A stretch of DNA of 64,000 nucleotides from Croceitalea marina (lineage in GTDB: Bacteria; Bacteroidota; Bacteroidia; Flavobacteriales; Flavobacteriaceae), in the NCBI RefSeq assembly GCF_042684265.1, contig NZ_JBHULB010000079.1, positions 56,373 through 120,372 on the forward strand, read 5' to 3'. The translations under genes and the position numbers were made by a program. The notes beneath the pieces were generated by a model. That model was not told the origin of the DNA, searched no databases, and saw only the letters and a list, made by a program, of their open reading frames with translations. This document shows, piece after piece, positions 36,615-46,552 of this stretch; positions within the stretch are counted from its first letter, which is position 1; the number at the start of each line of letters is the position of its first letter.

Positions 36615-39600
36615 ATGAAAAAAAGCCATCTTAAAAAACTTCTGGTTTTGTTGGTGTTCATTTATGCGAATAGCACATTTGCACAGCAGAACACTGTCAC
36701 AGGTACTGTCTCCGCTTTTGACGGGCCTCTCCCAGGGGTAAACATTATTGAAAAAGGAACTACAAACGGGGTAACCACTGATTTTGATGGAAATTTTACC
36801 ATCACAGTTGGTGATGATGCTACTTTGGTTTTTAGTTATGTTGGTTTTAAAACACAAGAATTAGCAGTTGCCGGGCAAACTTCAATAAATGTATTGTTAG
36901 AAGAAGATTCCGCATTGCTTGACGAAGTTGTCGTTGTTGGTTTTGGATCACAAGCAAAAGTAGATGTAACAGGAGCAATTTCTCAAATCAAACAAGAAGA
37001 AATTAAGCAGATTGTAAGTGCCGACCCTACTAACGCCCTGCAAGGGAGGCTAGCTGGTGTGCAAGTTGAAAGTGGAGGCGGGCAGCCAGGTGCTCCCACC
37101 AATGTAATTGTTAGGGGAATTAGCTCATTAACAAACACTTTCCCGTTATATGTTGTGGATGGGGCTATTGTAGACGATATTACTTTTTTAAACCCTAAAG
37201 ATATTATTGATATTCAGGTATTAAAAGACGCTACTTCTGCAGCCATTTATGGTACCAGAGCGGCAAATGGCGTTATCATTGTTTCGACCAATCGAGGCAC
37301 TGCTAATTCTGCGCCAAAAGTTTCTGTAGATATACGTGGAGGGGCCAATACGGTTGCTAGAACACTAGACTTCTTAGATGGACCAGAGTTTGTTCAGTTC
37401 TTAAATCAAAGAAGTGCCAATGAAGGGCTTCCGGCTAATATTGTAGATAATGGTGTAAATACTGACTTTCAAGATTTATCTTTAAATTCTGGAACAATAC
37501 AAGATATTGGCTTTAATATCACTGGAGGTGGCGAAGGTTCTTCTTATTATTTCTCTTCTAATTATTATGATGAAGAAGGTATAGTCACGAGTACAGATTT
37601 TCAACGTATCAATATTCGCTTGAATAGCCGTTTCACCTTTGGAAAATGGAAAATCGAAGAATCTCTTTCCTATAATCAAAGAGACTTGAATCAGAATCCA
37701 TTCTTTGGCAGCGGTACTTTTACCGCACCAGTTGTTAGAGCCTCAGCGCCAGAAAGACTAGGTGGGTTTGAAGCTATTGATTCTAATTTATTTGGTGGTT
37801 CTGGAGGTACCAATAATTATGCATTGGCACAATTGGTGGATGACCAAACTACGCAACGTAACGTTCTAGGCAATTTTAAAGTAGAATATGAAGTGATAGA
37901 TGGCCTGACACTTGGTTTAAACTATGGTGTTGATTATCGTAATACATACGTTAATTTTAGAAGACCTCGCTTTGATATGAGCCCAACGGATGCTCAGGTT
38001 AATTTAAATGCTTTAAATGATTTGACTGAAGTACGCGGTGAGATTTTATCCACTAACATCGAACCAACCATCAACTATAAAAATAGTTTTGGGAAGCATG
38101 ATATTGATGTGTTACTTGGTGGTGCTAGACAACAGATAGATAACAATTCTATTGCAATACAAGCAGAAGGTCTGCCTTCAGATGATATTACCAATATAGC
38201 TGGCTTTACAGATGCTATTGTAAATTCTGGAGGGGGTAGATTTTTATCAAGAATTTTCTCAGTCTTTGGAAGGGTAAATTATAAGTTTGATGATAAATAC
38301 ATTTTTAACGCTATTGTCAGACGAGATGCTTCCTCACGATTTTCGGCGGATGGTGATTTTAACAGTATTGTATTACCTGCGTTCTCAGCAGGTTGGGTAA
38401 TTAGTAATGAGGATTTTTGGCCAGAGGATTCTGTTTTTAATTTATTAAAGTTCCGCGCGGGTTATGGAGAATTGGCTTCTCAGAATATAGGTGATTATTT
38501 ATTTCAATCAGTACTTAATCCAGCTTCGAACGTAAGTTTTAACAATACGACTGCGGGCGGTTTTGCAATTACTTCGCTAGTAGACCCCAATATTTCATTC
38601 GAAACTGCAGAATCAACAAGTTTTGGTTTGGACGCTGTTTTATTGAATAACAAGCTTTCCGTAGGGATGGACTACTACGTGAGAAATAACAATGATGTTC
38701 TTGCTGCAGTTGCTGTTCCTTCTACTACAGGTTCTGCTACGCCGGTAACTCAAAATGCTGCTTCGATCCGTAATTCTGGTTTTGAACTACAAGCAAATTA
38801 TGATCATGATAACGGTGGAGATTTTAAGTTTAATGTAGGATTGACATTTGCAACTTTTAGTAATGAACTAACAGCTTTACCAAATCCTCTAGTCGGACCA
38901 TCCATAGATGAAGAAGGGAATACTCCCAATAGATTTGAAGTTGGACAGCCAATAGGTTTTTTCTTTGGATTTCAAAACGACGGACTTTATAGAAGCCAGG
39001 GTGATATCGATAATGACCCAGCTTTGGCAAATGACCCAGAAAGAAGAGCCATTTTACAACCAGGTGATTTTAGAAGAGTTGATATCAATGGTGATGGTCA
39101 AATTAACAACGATGATAGAACCAATTTAGGGTCTCCAATCCCTGACTTTACTTATGGTATAAACTTTAATGGAACTTATAAAAATTGGGATTTTGGTCTT
39201 AATTTAAATGGAGTTCAAGGAAACGAGATTTACAACGCCCAATTATTCACAGGAACATTTTTCTTAGATGGAAACAAATTTGGTTTCTTAAGGAATGCTT
39301 TTGGATCGCCAGGGGCAGATAACGCAACTACAAATATTCCTAGAGCTTCTTTGCCAAATGCGGCTGGTAATCAATTACCGTCAGATTTCTTTGTAGAAGA
39401 CGGCTCTTATTTAAGATTAAGGTCTATTGAGATAGGTTATGATTTGACACAGGTAATCGATTTGCCATGGGTGAGTAGCGCTCGCGTCTTTTATAACATG
39501 CAAAATGTTTTCACAATTACAGGATATAGTGGTTATGATCCCGAAATTGGATCTACTCTAGTAGGTACTGGAGGTGGGTTTTTTGGTTTCCCAAATAATA

Positions 39601-39686
39601 CACCACCAATTCTTGGTAGAGGTATTGATTTAGGCGCACAACCTAGACCAAGAACATTCATCTTAGGATTACAGGTATCGTTTTAA
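36615..39686 (+). CDS. SusC/RagA-type TonB-linked outer membrane transporter
   Basis: 1023 residues from the ATG at 36615, whose signal peptide ends in STFAQQ; an in-frame upstream start would place 19 residues before the signal. Order: a carboxypeptidase-regulatory-like domain (about residues 25-105), a TonB-box region DEVVVVGFG, a plug with TNALQGRLAGVQV and VLKDATSAAIYGTRAANGVIIVST, then the 22-strand barrel ending in FILGLQVSF. It imports oligosaccharides together with the SusD lipoprotein encoded 31 bp downstream. Confidence 0.97.
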   Translation: MKKSHLKKLLVLLVFIYANSTFAQQNTVTGTVSAFDGPLPGVNIIEKGTTNGVTTDFDGNFTITVGDDATLVFSYVGFKTQELAVAGQTSINVLLEEDSALLDEVVVVGFGSQAKVDVTGAISQIKQEEIKQIVSADPTNALQGRLAGVQVESGGGQPGAPTNVIVRGISSLTNTFPLYVVDGAIVDDITFLNPKDIIDIQVLKDATSAAIYGTRAANGVIIVSTNRGTANSAPKVSVDIRGGANTVARTLDFLDGPEFVQFLNQRSANEGLPANIVDNGVNTDFQDLSLNSGTIQDIGFNITGGGEGSSYYFSSNYYDEEGIVTSTDFQRINIRLNSRFTFGKWKIEESLSYNQRDLNQNPFFGSGTFTAPVVRASAPERLGGFEAIDSNLFGGSGGTNNYALAQLVDDQTTQRNVLGNFKVEYEVIDGLTLGLNYGVDYRNTYVNFRRPRFDMSPTDAQVNLNALNDLTEVRGEILSTNIEPTINYKNSFGKHDIDVLLGGARQQIDNNSIAIQAEGLPSDDITNIAGFTDAIVNSGGGRFLSRIFSVFGRVNYKFDDKYIFNAIVRRDASSRFSADGDFNSIVLPAFSAGWVISNEDFWPEDSVFNLLKFRAGYGELASQNIGDYLFQSVLNPASNVSFNNTTAGGFAITSLVDPNISFETAESTSFGLDAVLLNNKLSVGMDYYVRNNNDVLAAVAVPSTTGSATPVTQNAASIRNSGFELQANYDHDNGGDFKFNVGLTFATFSNELTALPNPLVGPSIDEEGNTPNRFEVGQPIGFFFGFQNDGLYRSQGDIDNDPALANDPERRAILQPGDFRRVDINGDGQINNDDRTNLGSPIPDFTYGINFNGTYKNWDFGLNLNGVQGNEIYNAQLFTGTFFLDGNKFGFLRNAFGSPGADNATTNIPRASLPNAAGNQLPSDFFVEDGSYLRLRSIEIGYDLTQVIDLPWVSSARVFYNMQNVFTITGYSGYDPEIGSTLVGTGGGFFGFPNNTPPILGRGIDLGAQPRPRTFILGLQVSF

Positions 39687-39717
39687 ATTGTTTATGAATA
39701 ATTAGAAAATTGACAAA

Positions 39718-41298
39718 ATGAAATTAAAAACAAGTAAAATTATGATTGTTACGCTATTGGCGGCCATGCTGGTTCCGCTAAATAGTTGTAACGAGGATGA
39801 GCTTCAAATATCCAACCCAAATACAGTATCACAATTAGCTTTCTTTAATGATGAGGCAGATTTTAGAGTTGCTGTAAATGGAATGATACACCCTATTACC
39901 GCAGTATTTTTCTGGGGTAGGGTTGTGCATACGGGTCCAACTCTTAGATCAGATGCATTTAATGTAGTGCCTTTTGCAAATAACACAACCATGTCTACAC
40001 TACAGGGTGTTCCAGGTGTTAGTCGTTGGTCATCAAATATGTTTCCGCAACTGTACCAAACTATATTTAGGGCAAATACCATTTTAGAGGAAGCAAATGA
40101 TGAAAACCTACCTGCAGGTAGTGGTAGGGATGAAGTATTAGGACAGGCTTACTTTATGAGAGCTTTTGCAAATTGGTATTTGGCGGCTTTTTGGGGCAAT
40201 GTGCCTTTAGTTTTAAGCACTCCTGAAAATCAAGAAGAGTTTTTTCCATCTCCTGCGACTCAAACAGAAATCTTTAATTCGGTGTTATCTGATTTAGCTA
40301 TGGCTGCAAGTATGTTGCCAGCAACATGGTCTGATAATGATTTGGGAAGACCAACTTCTGGGTCAGCATTGGCACTAAGAGGAAAGACGAATTTATATAT
40401 GGGCAACTTTTCAGAAGCTGCAACAGATTTAAGAGCTGTGGTGACCAGCGGAGTGTATAGTTTACTTCCTGCTGAACAGTATGGAGATAATTTTAATGTG
40501 GTAGGTGAAAATAATTCAGAATCTGTTTTTGAATTGCAATTTGCTGCGCAAGATAATTTTGTATGGGGATCAGATATACCGCTTACAGGATCTCAAAGTA
40601 ACTATATTATTGATTATGCACCACCGACTTACAGTTTAGATAGAGGGCACTACATTAATCCGCATATATTACAAGCGTTTGAGGATAATGGAGATACAGT
40701 CAGAAGAAATGAAACAATAGCGTTTGATTATCCAGGTGCTACCGGTTATGGTGGAACCCCATTCTTGGAAGATTTTGCTGGAGACATTGAAGCAGCACAA
40801 GTAGCAGGGGTGGATCCTTTGTTTACTCGTAAATATGCCATGCTGTTTGCGGGTACTCGTGATCAAATTTCACCCTTTGGAGAAAATATTGGATTGAATT
40901 GGAGAATAATTAGATACGCAGATGTGCTTTTAATGTTAGCTGAAGCAGAAAATGAAAATGGAAATACTCCGGAAGCAATCGCATTGGTTAACCAAGTGAG
41001 GCAACGAGCGCAAATAGCTGACTTGCCAAATACATTAAGCAGTACTGAGGTTTTTGATGCGATAGTTGAAGAGCGAATTATGGAGCTTACAGGTGAAGGC
41101 CATCGCTATCTAGATTTAGTGCGCTGGGGCTTGGCGGAAGAGGTGCTAGGTGCAGGTTCTACGATAGCAGGCGGAAGGCACCCAAAATCTCTAGCTGGAG
41201 AAAGTGCAGTATTCACACCAGGACGTGACGAGCTAATTTGGATTCCGGTTCCAGAATTAAACGCCAATCCAAATTTGAACCAAAACCCAGGGTACTAA
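39718..41298 (+). CDS. SusD/RagB family nutrient-binding lipoprotein
   Basis: 526 residues with lipobox VPLNSC, so it is expected at the cell surface. The SusD fold of TPR-like helices is visible in QAYFMRAFANWYLAAFWGNVPL and ALALRGKTNLYMGNFSEA. The C-terminal half has IRYADVLLMLAEAENENG, ERIMELTGEGHRYLDLVRWG and the end LIWIPVPELNANPNLNQNPGY. It forms the lid of the SusC transporter and captures glycans. It is followed by a hairpin that may reduce transcription into the next gene. Confidence 0.97.
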   Translation: MKLKTSKIMIVTLLAAMLVPLNSCNEDELQISNPNTVSQLAFFNDEADFRVAVNGMIHPITAVFFWGRVVHTGPTLRSDAFNVVPFANNTTMSTLQGVPGVSRWSSNMFPQLYQTIFRANTILEEANDENLPAGSGRDEVLGQAYFMRAFANWYLAAFWGNVPLVLSTPENQEEFFPSPATQTEIFNSVLSDLAMAASMLPATWSDNDLGRPTSGSALALRGKTNLYMGNFSEAATDLRAVVTSGVYSLLPAEQYGDNFNVVGENNSESVFELQFAAQDNFVWGSDIPLTGSQSNYIIDYAPPTYSLDRGHYINPHILQAFEDNGDTVRRNETIAFDYPGATGYGGTPFLEDFAGDIEAAQVAGVDPLFTRKYAMLFAGTRDQISPFGENIGLNWRIIRYADVLLMLAEAENENGNTPEAIALVNQVRQRAQIADLPNTLSSTEVFDAIVEERIMELTGEGHRYLDLVRWGLAEEVLGAGSTIAGGRHPKSLAGESAVFTPGRDELIWIPVPELNANPNLNQNPGY

Positions 41299-41354
41299 AC
41301 ACAACCTTTGATTATAAATATTTAGTTTGATTTAGTTTAAGTTCAGTAGTTATT

Positions 41355-41389
41355 AAGAGCCAAGTGATGTATTATTGCTTGGCTTTTAA
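41355..41389 (+). terminator. Hairpin between SusD and the FG-GAP gene, terminator or attenuator
   Basis: AGCCAAG (41358-41364) pairs with CTTGGCT (41378-41384), the stem extends by flanking A/T pairs, and a T-rich tract follows. Within a same-strand locus it could lower expression of the downstream genes relative to SusC/SusD. Confidence 0.65.
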
Positions 41390-41413
41390 TTTAAAAAAAC
41401 CGTGGGATTAAAA

Positions 41414-44400
41414 ATGAGGATGAGTATCCAAAAACTAGCTTTCTATAGTGTAATTGTTTTTCTGTTTTCATGTGAAAACAAACAGGAAACTAGACTTTTT
41501 GAATATGCGGATACAGAACTTACCAATATAGACTTTTCAAATACAATTACCATAAATGAGAAAATCAATGTTATTGATTTTCAATATTGCTATAATGGAG
41601 GGGGAGTTGGGATAGGAGATTTTAATAGCGATGGGCTTCCTGATATTGTATTTACAGGTAATCAGGTTAATTCTAGAATTTACCTAAATAAAGGTGATTT
41701 AAAATTTTTTGATACTACAGAAGAATCAAATTTTAAAACAAAAGGTTGGATAACCGGGGTTTCTATAATTGATATAAATGTCGATGGCCTAGATGATATC
41801 TACCTTAATGTTGGTGGTGCCAATTGCGATGGCAACTGTAATAATTTATTGTTTATAAATCAGGGAGTGAATGAAAATGGAATTCCCGAATTTGTTGAGA
41901 ATGCGAAGGCATATGGCTTAGATGATGCAGAGTATTCGCAACAGACGGTTTTTTTTGATTACGATTTAGATGGTGATTTAGATGCTTACATCGTTAGAAA
42001 CGGAAATGTGCAGTTTGATAAAAACTCTCCAATACCAAAACGTTATTTTCCCAATCATTTAAGTGATGTTCTTTTACGTAACGATGATTCTGAAACTGTA
42101 GGACATCCTATTTTTAAAGAGGTTTCAGAAAAGTTGGGAAAAGTTGAAAAAGGTTTCGGACTAGGCGTAGGTATAAATGACTTTAATAATGATGGTTTGA
42201 TAGATGTCTATGTGGCAAATGACTTTATTACCAATGATTTACTCTATATCAATTCAAAAATTTCGGACACGACAGGTGCTTATTTTAAAGAATCATCTAG
42301 CGAATTATTGGCACATCAAACCTATAACGGTATGGGGGTTGATATTGCCGATATAAATAATGATTCACACCCTGATATTATAGTTTTGGACATGCTGCCC
42401 AAAAATTATAACCGCCTCAAAACAATGATAGGTTCCACAAATTACGATAAGTACGAACTAAGCCTAAAGAATGGGTACTCGCCGCAATATATGCGGAATA
42501 CATTGCAAATTAATAACGGTCTCAGTGATGGCGGTCCGTTAAAGTTTAGCGAGGTTTCATTTGCTGCCAAACTAGCGCAAACCGATTGGAGTTGGGCTCC
42601 TCTGTTGGTCGATTTAGATGCAGATGGCGATAAAGATATTTTTATTACCAATGGATACGGTTTAGATATCACCAACTTAGATTTTATAAACTATACCAAT
42701 CAAGCTAATGTCTTTGGAACACCAGAAAGCAGAGATAAGAGAATTAAGGAGTTGGTAAAAAACCAGAAATCGGTTAAGCTCCAAAATTATTTTTTTGAAA
42801 ATGATGGAAATGTAAACTTCAATGACGTTTCTACCTCTTGGAGCATTAAGAGACTTTCTTTATCCAACGGTGCTGCCTATTCCGATTTAGACTTGGATGG
42901 AGACTTGGACCTAATCGTAAATAACATTAATGAGAAAGCATTTATTCTTAAAAATACTGCTTCCTCAAGGGAGAACTATAATTATTTGAAAATAAAACTT
43001 TTAGGACCAGAGCAGAATAAAGATGCAATTGGTGCAAAGGTTTCGGTTTGGAGTCAAGGAGAATTACAAACGCATTTTCAATCAATCATTCGCGGCTATC
43101 TTTCTTCGGTTGATCCTACCGTTTTTTTCGGTCTCAAAAACAACAGAATTGATTCGTTAGAAGTGAAATGGCCAACAGGTGAAATTACTAGAAGAACAGG
43201 TCTTATGCCAAATCAAACTTTAGTTTTAGATATTGTCGATGCAACTATCGAAAATTTTGAAGATTCTACCGACGAGACATACTTCGTTGACAACACCGAC
43301 ACTTTTGTTTTTAAACATCAAGAGAATTCATCCAACGATTATCGCTCCCAACAGTTACTGCTGACACAGTACTCTAAAGAGGGGCCCTGTTTTGCCTCGG
43401 GAAATAGTGACGATGAAGATGGTGATGAACTATTTGTTGGGGGCAGTAAGGGAGAACCAGGTACAGTTTGGAGCCTAAATGAACAAAATGTATACGTACT
43501 AACACAAAAACTAGATTCCATTTATGAAGACACGGCTGCGGCTTTTTTTGATTATGATTCCGATGGTGATCTAGATTTATATGTGGGTAGTGGTGGAAAT
43601 GAGTTTGATGCCGAAGCACCGGAATATCAAGATAGATTATATGAAAACGTTGGAAGTAAAGGATTTAAACTAACAGAAGAAAAATTGCCTCTGAATACAT
43701 CAGCCACCAGTTGTATTAAACCTTTTGACTTTGACAAGGATGGGGATATCGACCTTTTCGTTGGTTCGAATATAGTTCCTGGTAATTATCCCGTAGCTCC
43801 TAAGAATTCCTTTTTGTCCAATGAAAATGGAAGTTTTTCTGATGTAAAAGTTGAAGGTTTAGCAGATATCGGTATGGTCAGGGATGCTGTATGGACAGAT
43901 ATTGATAATGATGGATGGACGGATTTAGTGCTTACAGGCGATTGGATGCCAATAACAATTTTTAAAAATGATTCGGGAGTTTTAAAGAAATGGAATATTG
44001 AAATTCAGTCCGAGAATAACGAAACAATCGTTTCCAATGGGTGGTGGTATTCCATTGCAAAAGGTGACTTTGATAATGATGGGGATATTGATTTTTTAAT
44101 AGGCAATCAAGGACTCAACAATTTTGTCAACCCCAGTCAAGAATATCCAATCTACATTTATAATAGAGATTATGATAAAAACGGCAGTATTGACCCCTTA
44201 GTAGCCGTTTATTACGACACAGGTCAAGGAAAAAAACTAAAGCCCTTGCAGTCTAGAGATGATGTTATGAAGCAATTAACGCTTCTTAAGGATAGGTATC
44301 AGAGTTACCAACAGTTTGCAGAAGTAGATTTTAAGACATTGTTGAATATTGAAGCATTGAACGAGGTATCCTTAACGGCCAGTGTTTTTGAAAGTGCTTA

Positions 44401-44770
44401 TTTAGAAAATATAGGAGATGGAAAGTTTAAGCATATTTCTCTGCCATTTGAGTGTCAGCTAGCACCTTTGAAGTCGATAATGGTAAAAGATTTCGACGGC
44501 GATGGTAATTTAGACGCGCTTTTGGCTGGAAACGATTTTTATTCCGAAAGTAATTTTGGAAGGTACGACGCGCTGAACGGGATTTTTTTAAAAGGAAGGG
44601 GTAATGGTAGTTTTAAACCAGTGCCAGTAGATGAAAGCGGCTTTTATGCTCCCGGGCATACAAGTCAAATAGTTGAGATTAAAGATAGAGAGAATAATAG
44701 CCTGTTTCTTGTTGGTCAGAATAATGAGAGCGTTAGGGTATTTGAGTGGAACAAAAAAATAACACAATGA
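41414..44770 (+). CDS. FG-GAP/VCBS repeat and ASPIC/UnbV domain lipoprotein
   Basis: 1118 residues from the ATG at 41414; a GTG four codons upstream or an ATG two codons downstream are alternatives. The lipobox FLFSC marks it as a lipoprotein. Many FG-GAP blades carry calcium loops, such as DFNSDGLPD, DINVDGLDD, DYDLDGDLD, DFNNDGLID, DLDADGDKD and DLDLDGDLD. A central ASPIC/UnbV segment reads NPDAIGAKV-like (KDAIGAKVSVWSQGE) and VFFGLKNN. Proteins of this type often accompany SusCD pairs in Flavobacteriaceae and are thought to bind glycans at the surface. Its stop overlaps the next start as ATGA. Confidence 0.88.
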   Translation: MRMSIQKLAFYSVIVFLFSCENKQETRLFEYADTELTNIDFSNTITINEKINVIDFQYCYNGGGVGIGDFNSDGLPDIVFTGNQVNSRIYLNKGDLKFFDTTEESNFKTKGWITGVSIIDINVDGLDDIYLNVGGANCDGNCNNLLFINQGVNENGIPEFVENAKAYGLDDAEYSQQTVFFDYDLDGDLDAYIVRNGNVQFDKNSPIPKRYFPNHLSDVLLRNDDSETVGHPIFKEVSEKLGKVEKGFGLGVGINDFNNDGLIDVYVANDFITNDLLYINSKISDTTGAYFKESSSELLAHQTYNGMGVDIADINNDSHPDIIVLDMLPKNYNRLKTMIGSTNYDKYELSLKNGYSPQYMRNTLQINNGLSDGGPLKFSEVSFAAKLAQTDWSWAPLLVDLDADGDKDIFITNGYGLDITNLDFINYTNQANVFGTPESRDKRIKELVKNQKSVKLQNYFFENDGNVNFNDVSTSWSIKRLSLSNGAAYSDLDLDGDLDLIVNNINEKAFILKNTASSRENYNYLKIKLLGPEQNKDAIGAKVSVWSQGELQTHFQSIIRGYLSSVDPTVFFGLKNNRIDSLEVKWPTGEITRRTGLMPNQTLVLDIVDATIENFEDSTDETYFVDNTDTFVFKHQENSSNDYRSQQLLLTQYSKEGPCFASGNSDDEDGDELFVGGSKGEPGTVWSLNEQNVYVLTQKLDSIYEDTAAAFFDYDSDGDLDLYVGSGGNEFDAEAPEYQDRLYENVGSKGFKLTEEKLPLNTSATSCIKPFDFDKDGDIDLFVGSNIVPGNYPVAPKNSFLSNENGSFSDVKVEGLADIGMVRDAVWTDIDNDGWTDLVLTGDWMPITIFKNDSGVLKKWNIEIQSENNETIVSNGWWYSIAKGDFDNDGDIDFLIGNQGLNNFVNPSQEYPIYIYNRDYDKNGSIDPLVAVYYDTGQGKKLKPLQSRDDVMKQLTLLKDRYQSYQQFAEVDFKTLLNIEALNEVSLTASVFESAYLENIGDGKFKHISLPFECQLAPLKSIMVKDFDGDGNLDALLAGNDFYSESNFGRYDALNGIFLKGRGNGSFKPVPVDESGFYAPGHTSQIVEIKDRENNSLFLVGQNNESVRVFEWNKKITQ

Positions 44771-46536
44771 GAAGTGTTCTAAACAGAGTGAGAGAGGAGA
44801 TAAAGATTGTTGAAAACCGAAACAATGCAGATTGCGCCTTAAATACGATTTTTGATAAAGATGATATTGTAATCTATAAACTAGATGTACGATCTAATGA
44901 AAAGTTTATTCCCGAACCTATAGAGCTAGAGTGGAAGATACCCGCTTTAAATGTTAAAGGGATATGGAAACCTACTTCCGACTTTTCGAAACGAATAGAG
45001 GCAGATTGGGAGTTGGAGAATCATGAATCAAGAATCTCAATAGATTCTCCCGTAATCTCCCTTTTTGGTAATAAAGATGAAAACATACTTTGTTTTTCGT
45101 GTTCCAATGCGATTAATAAAATTGAGTTAGGGGCAAAGTATCGCGAAGAAGATGATTTTGTGTATTGTAAAATAATCCTGTTTACCGAGTGCAAGTATGC
45201 CATTAAGGATTTTAATATAGAAATACGATTAGACTATAGAAATATCCACTTTTCACGGGCACTTAAGGAAACAGGGCTTTGGTGGGAAAGCTTTGCGGCC
45301 CTAAAACCGTGCGCCGTTCCCGCAATAGCAAAAAAACCCTTGTATTCTACTTGGTATCAATTTCATCAGAATTTAGATGAGGCTTTATTGTTAAAAGAAT
45401 GTGGTTTGGCAAAAGAATTAGGTTTTGAAGCCATTATTATAGATGATGGCTGGCAGACCGAAGATAACAATCGTGGTTACGATTATACGGGCGATTGGCA
45501 ATCAGAGCGTTTTGAAGATTTTGGGGCAGTGGTAAGAGGTATGCAAAATCTCGGAATGAAAGTAGGGCTATGGTATTCCGTGCCGTTCTGTGGTAAAAAA
45601 TCCAAGGCCTATCAAAGATTTAAAGGTAAATTTTTGACCGAGAACCATCGATGGGCACCTGTTTTTGACCCTAGGTTTCCTGAAATCAGAAATTACTTGG
45701 TAGGTATCTATGTTGCAGCTGCCAAAGACTGGGGCTTAGATGGTTTTAAACTAGACTTTATCGATGATTTTAAGGCTTACCCAGATACGTGTTTTGAGCC
45801 AAATGCAGAACGCGATTTTGCCTCCATAAATGATGCTGTTGATGCATTGTTAACGCAGGTCAGTGATGAGGTCAAAAAAGTGAATCCAGATATTTTTATA
45901 GAATTTCGACAGAAATATACGGGCCCGGCGATGCGAAAATATGGTAATATGCTTCGTGCTTTTGACTGCCCGGGAGATTATACCATGAACCGCGTACGAA
46001 TAGCCGATATTAAAATGTTATGCGGTGAGACAGCAGTTCATTCTGATATGGTTACCTGGCATTTTGATGAAAGTGTAGAAAACGCCGCTTTGCACTACCT
46101 TAATACAATGTTTGGGGTTCCGCAAATCTCGGTTATGCTGCATGAGGCCCCTTTGGCCCATATAAATATGATTCGTTTCTACACCGATTTTTGGAATAGT
46201 AATGCCGAATTATTGTTGTCAGGTGATTTTATACCGACCTCGCCTATGGCAAATTATCCATTAAAATCGGTTTCATCTGATAAAAAAGCAATAATAGGTG
46301 TCTTTGAAAATAACTTTATCGAATTGGAATCTGCTCATAATCAAATCGATATTTTAAATGCAAAACCTTCAAAATCCATAATTCTTGTTGCTAAACATAA
46401 TTTTGGTACTTTTAAATGCCAAATTTTTGATTGCGAGGGAGCGATTGTTAATGAAAAAACCCTAGAATTAATGGAAGGGGTTAACGCTTTAAAAGTTCCT
46501 ATCTGCGGTATGGCTCAGTTACGACTGACTAACTAA
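44767..46536 (+). CDS. GH36-type alpha-galactosidase, probably cytoplasmic
   Basis: 589 residues from the ATG that overlaps the upstream stop (ATGA); a GTG seven codons earlier is less likely. The barrel carries ELGFEAIIIDDGWQT, the nucleophile motif GFKLDFIDD (Asp near residue 330) and the acid/base region FDCPGDYTMNR (Asp near 400 or 404), as in clan GH-D enzymes. An N-terminal beta domain and a short C-terminal beta domain flank the barrel. There is no signal peptide, so hydrolysis should happen inside the cell. Together with the symporter it points to alpha-galactosides as the substrate of this locus. Confidence 0.85.
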   Translation: MRSVLNRVREEIKIVENRNNADCALNTIFDKDDIVIYKLDVRSNEKFIPEPIELEWKIPALNVKGIWKPTSDFSKRIEADWELENHESRISIDSPVISLFGNKDENILCFSCSNAINKIELGAKYREEDDFVYCKIILFTECKYAIKDFNIEIRLDYRNIHFSRALKETGLWWESFAALKPCAVPAIAKKPLYSTWYQFHQNLDEALLLKECGLAKELGFEAIIIDDGWQTEDNNRGYDYTGDWQSERFEDFGAVVRGMQNLGMKVGLWYSVPFCGKKSKAYQRFKGKFLTENHRWAPVFDPRFPEIRNYLVGIYVAAAKDWGLDGFKLDFIDDFKAYPDTCFEPNAERDFASINDAVDALLTQVSDEVKKVNPDIFIEFRQKYTGPAMRKYGNMLRAFDCPGDYTMNRVRIADIKMLCGETAVHSDMVTWHFDESVENAALHYLNTMFGVPQISVMLHEAPLAHINMIRFYTDFWNSNAELLLSGDFIPTSPMANYPLKSVSSDKKAIIGVFENNFIELESAHNQIDILNAKPSKSIILVAKHNFGTFKCQIFDCEGAIVNEKTLELMEGVNALKVPICGMAQLRLTN

Positions 46537-46552
46537 CTAAAACAACCAACAT

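Noticed and set aside
44746..44766. Upstream GTG start for the alpha-galactosidase
   Set aside because: The ATG at 44767 overlaps the previous stop as ATGA, a typical coupled start; the GTG would add seven residues without support.
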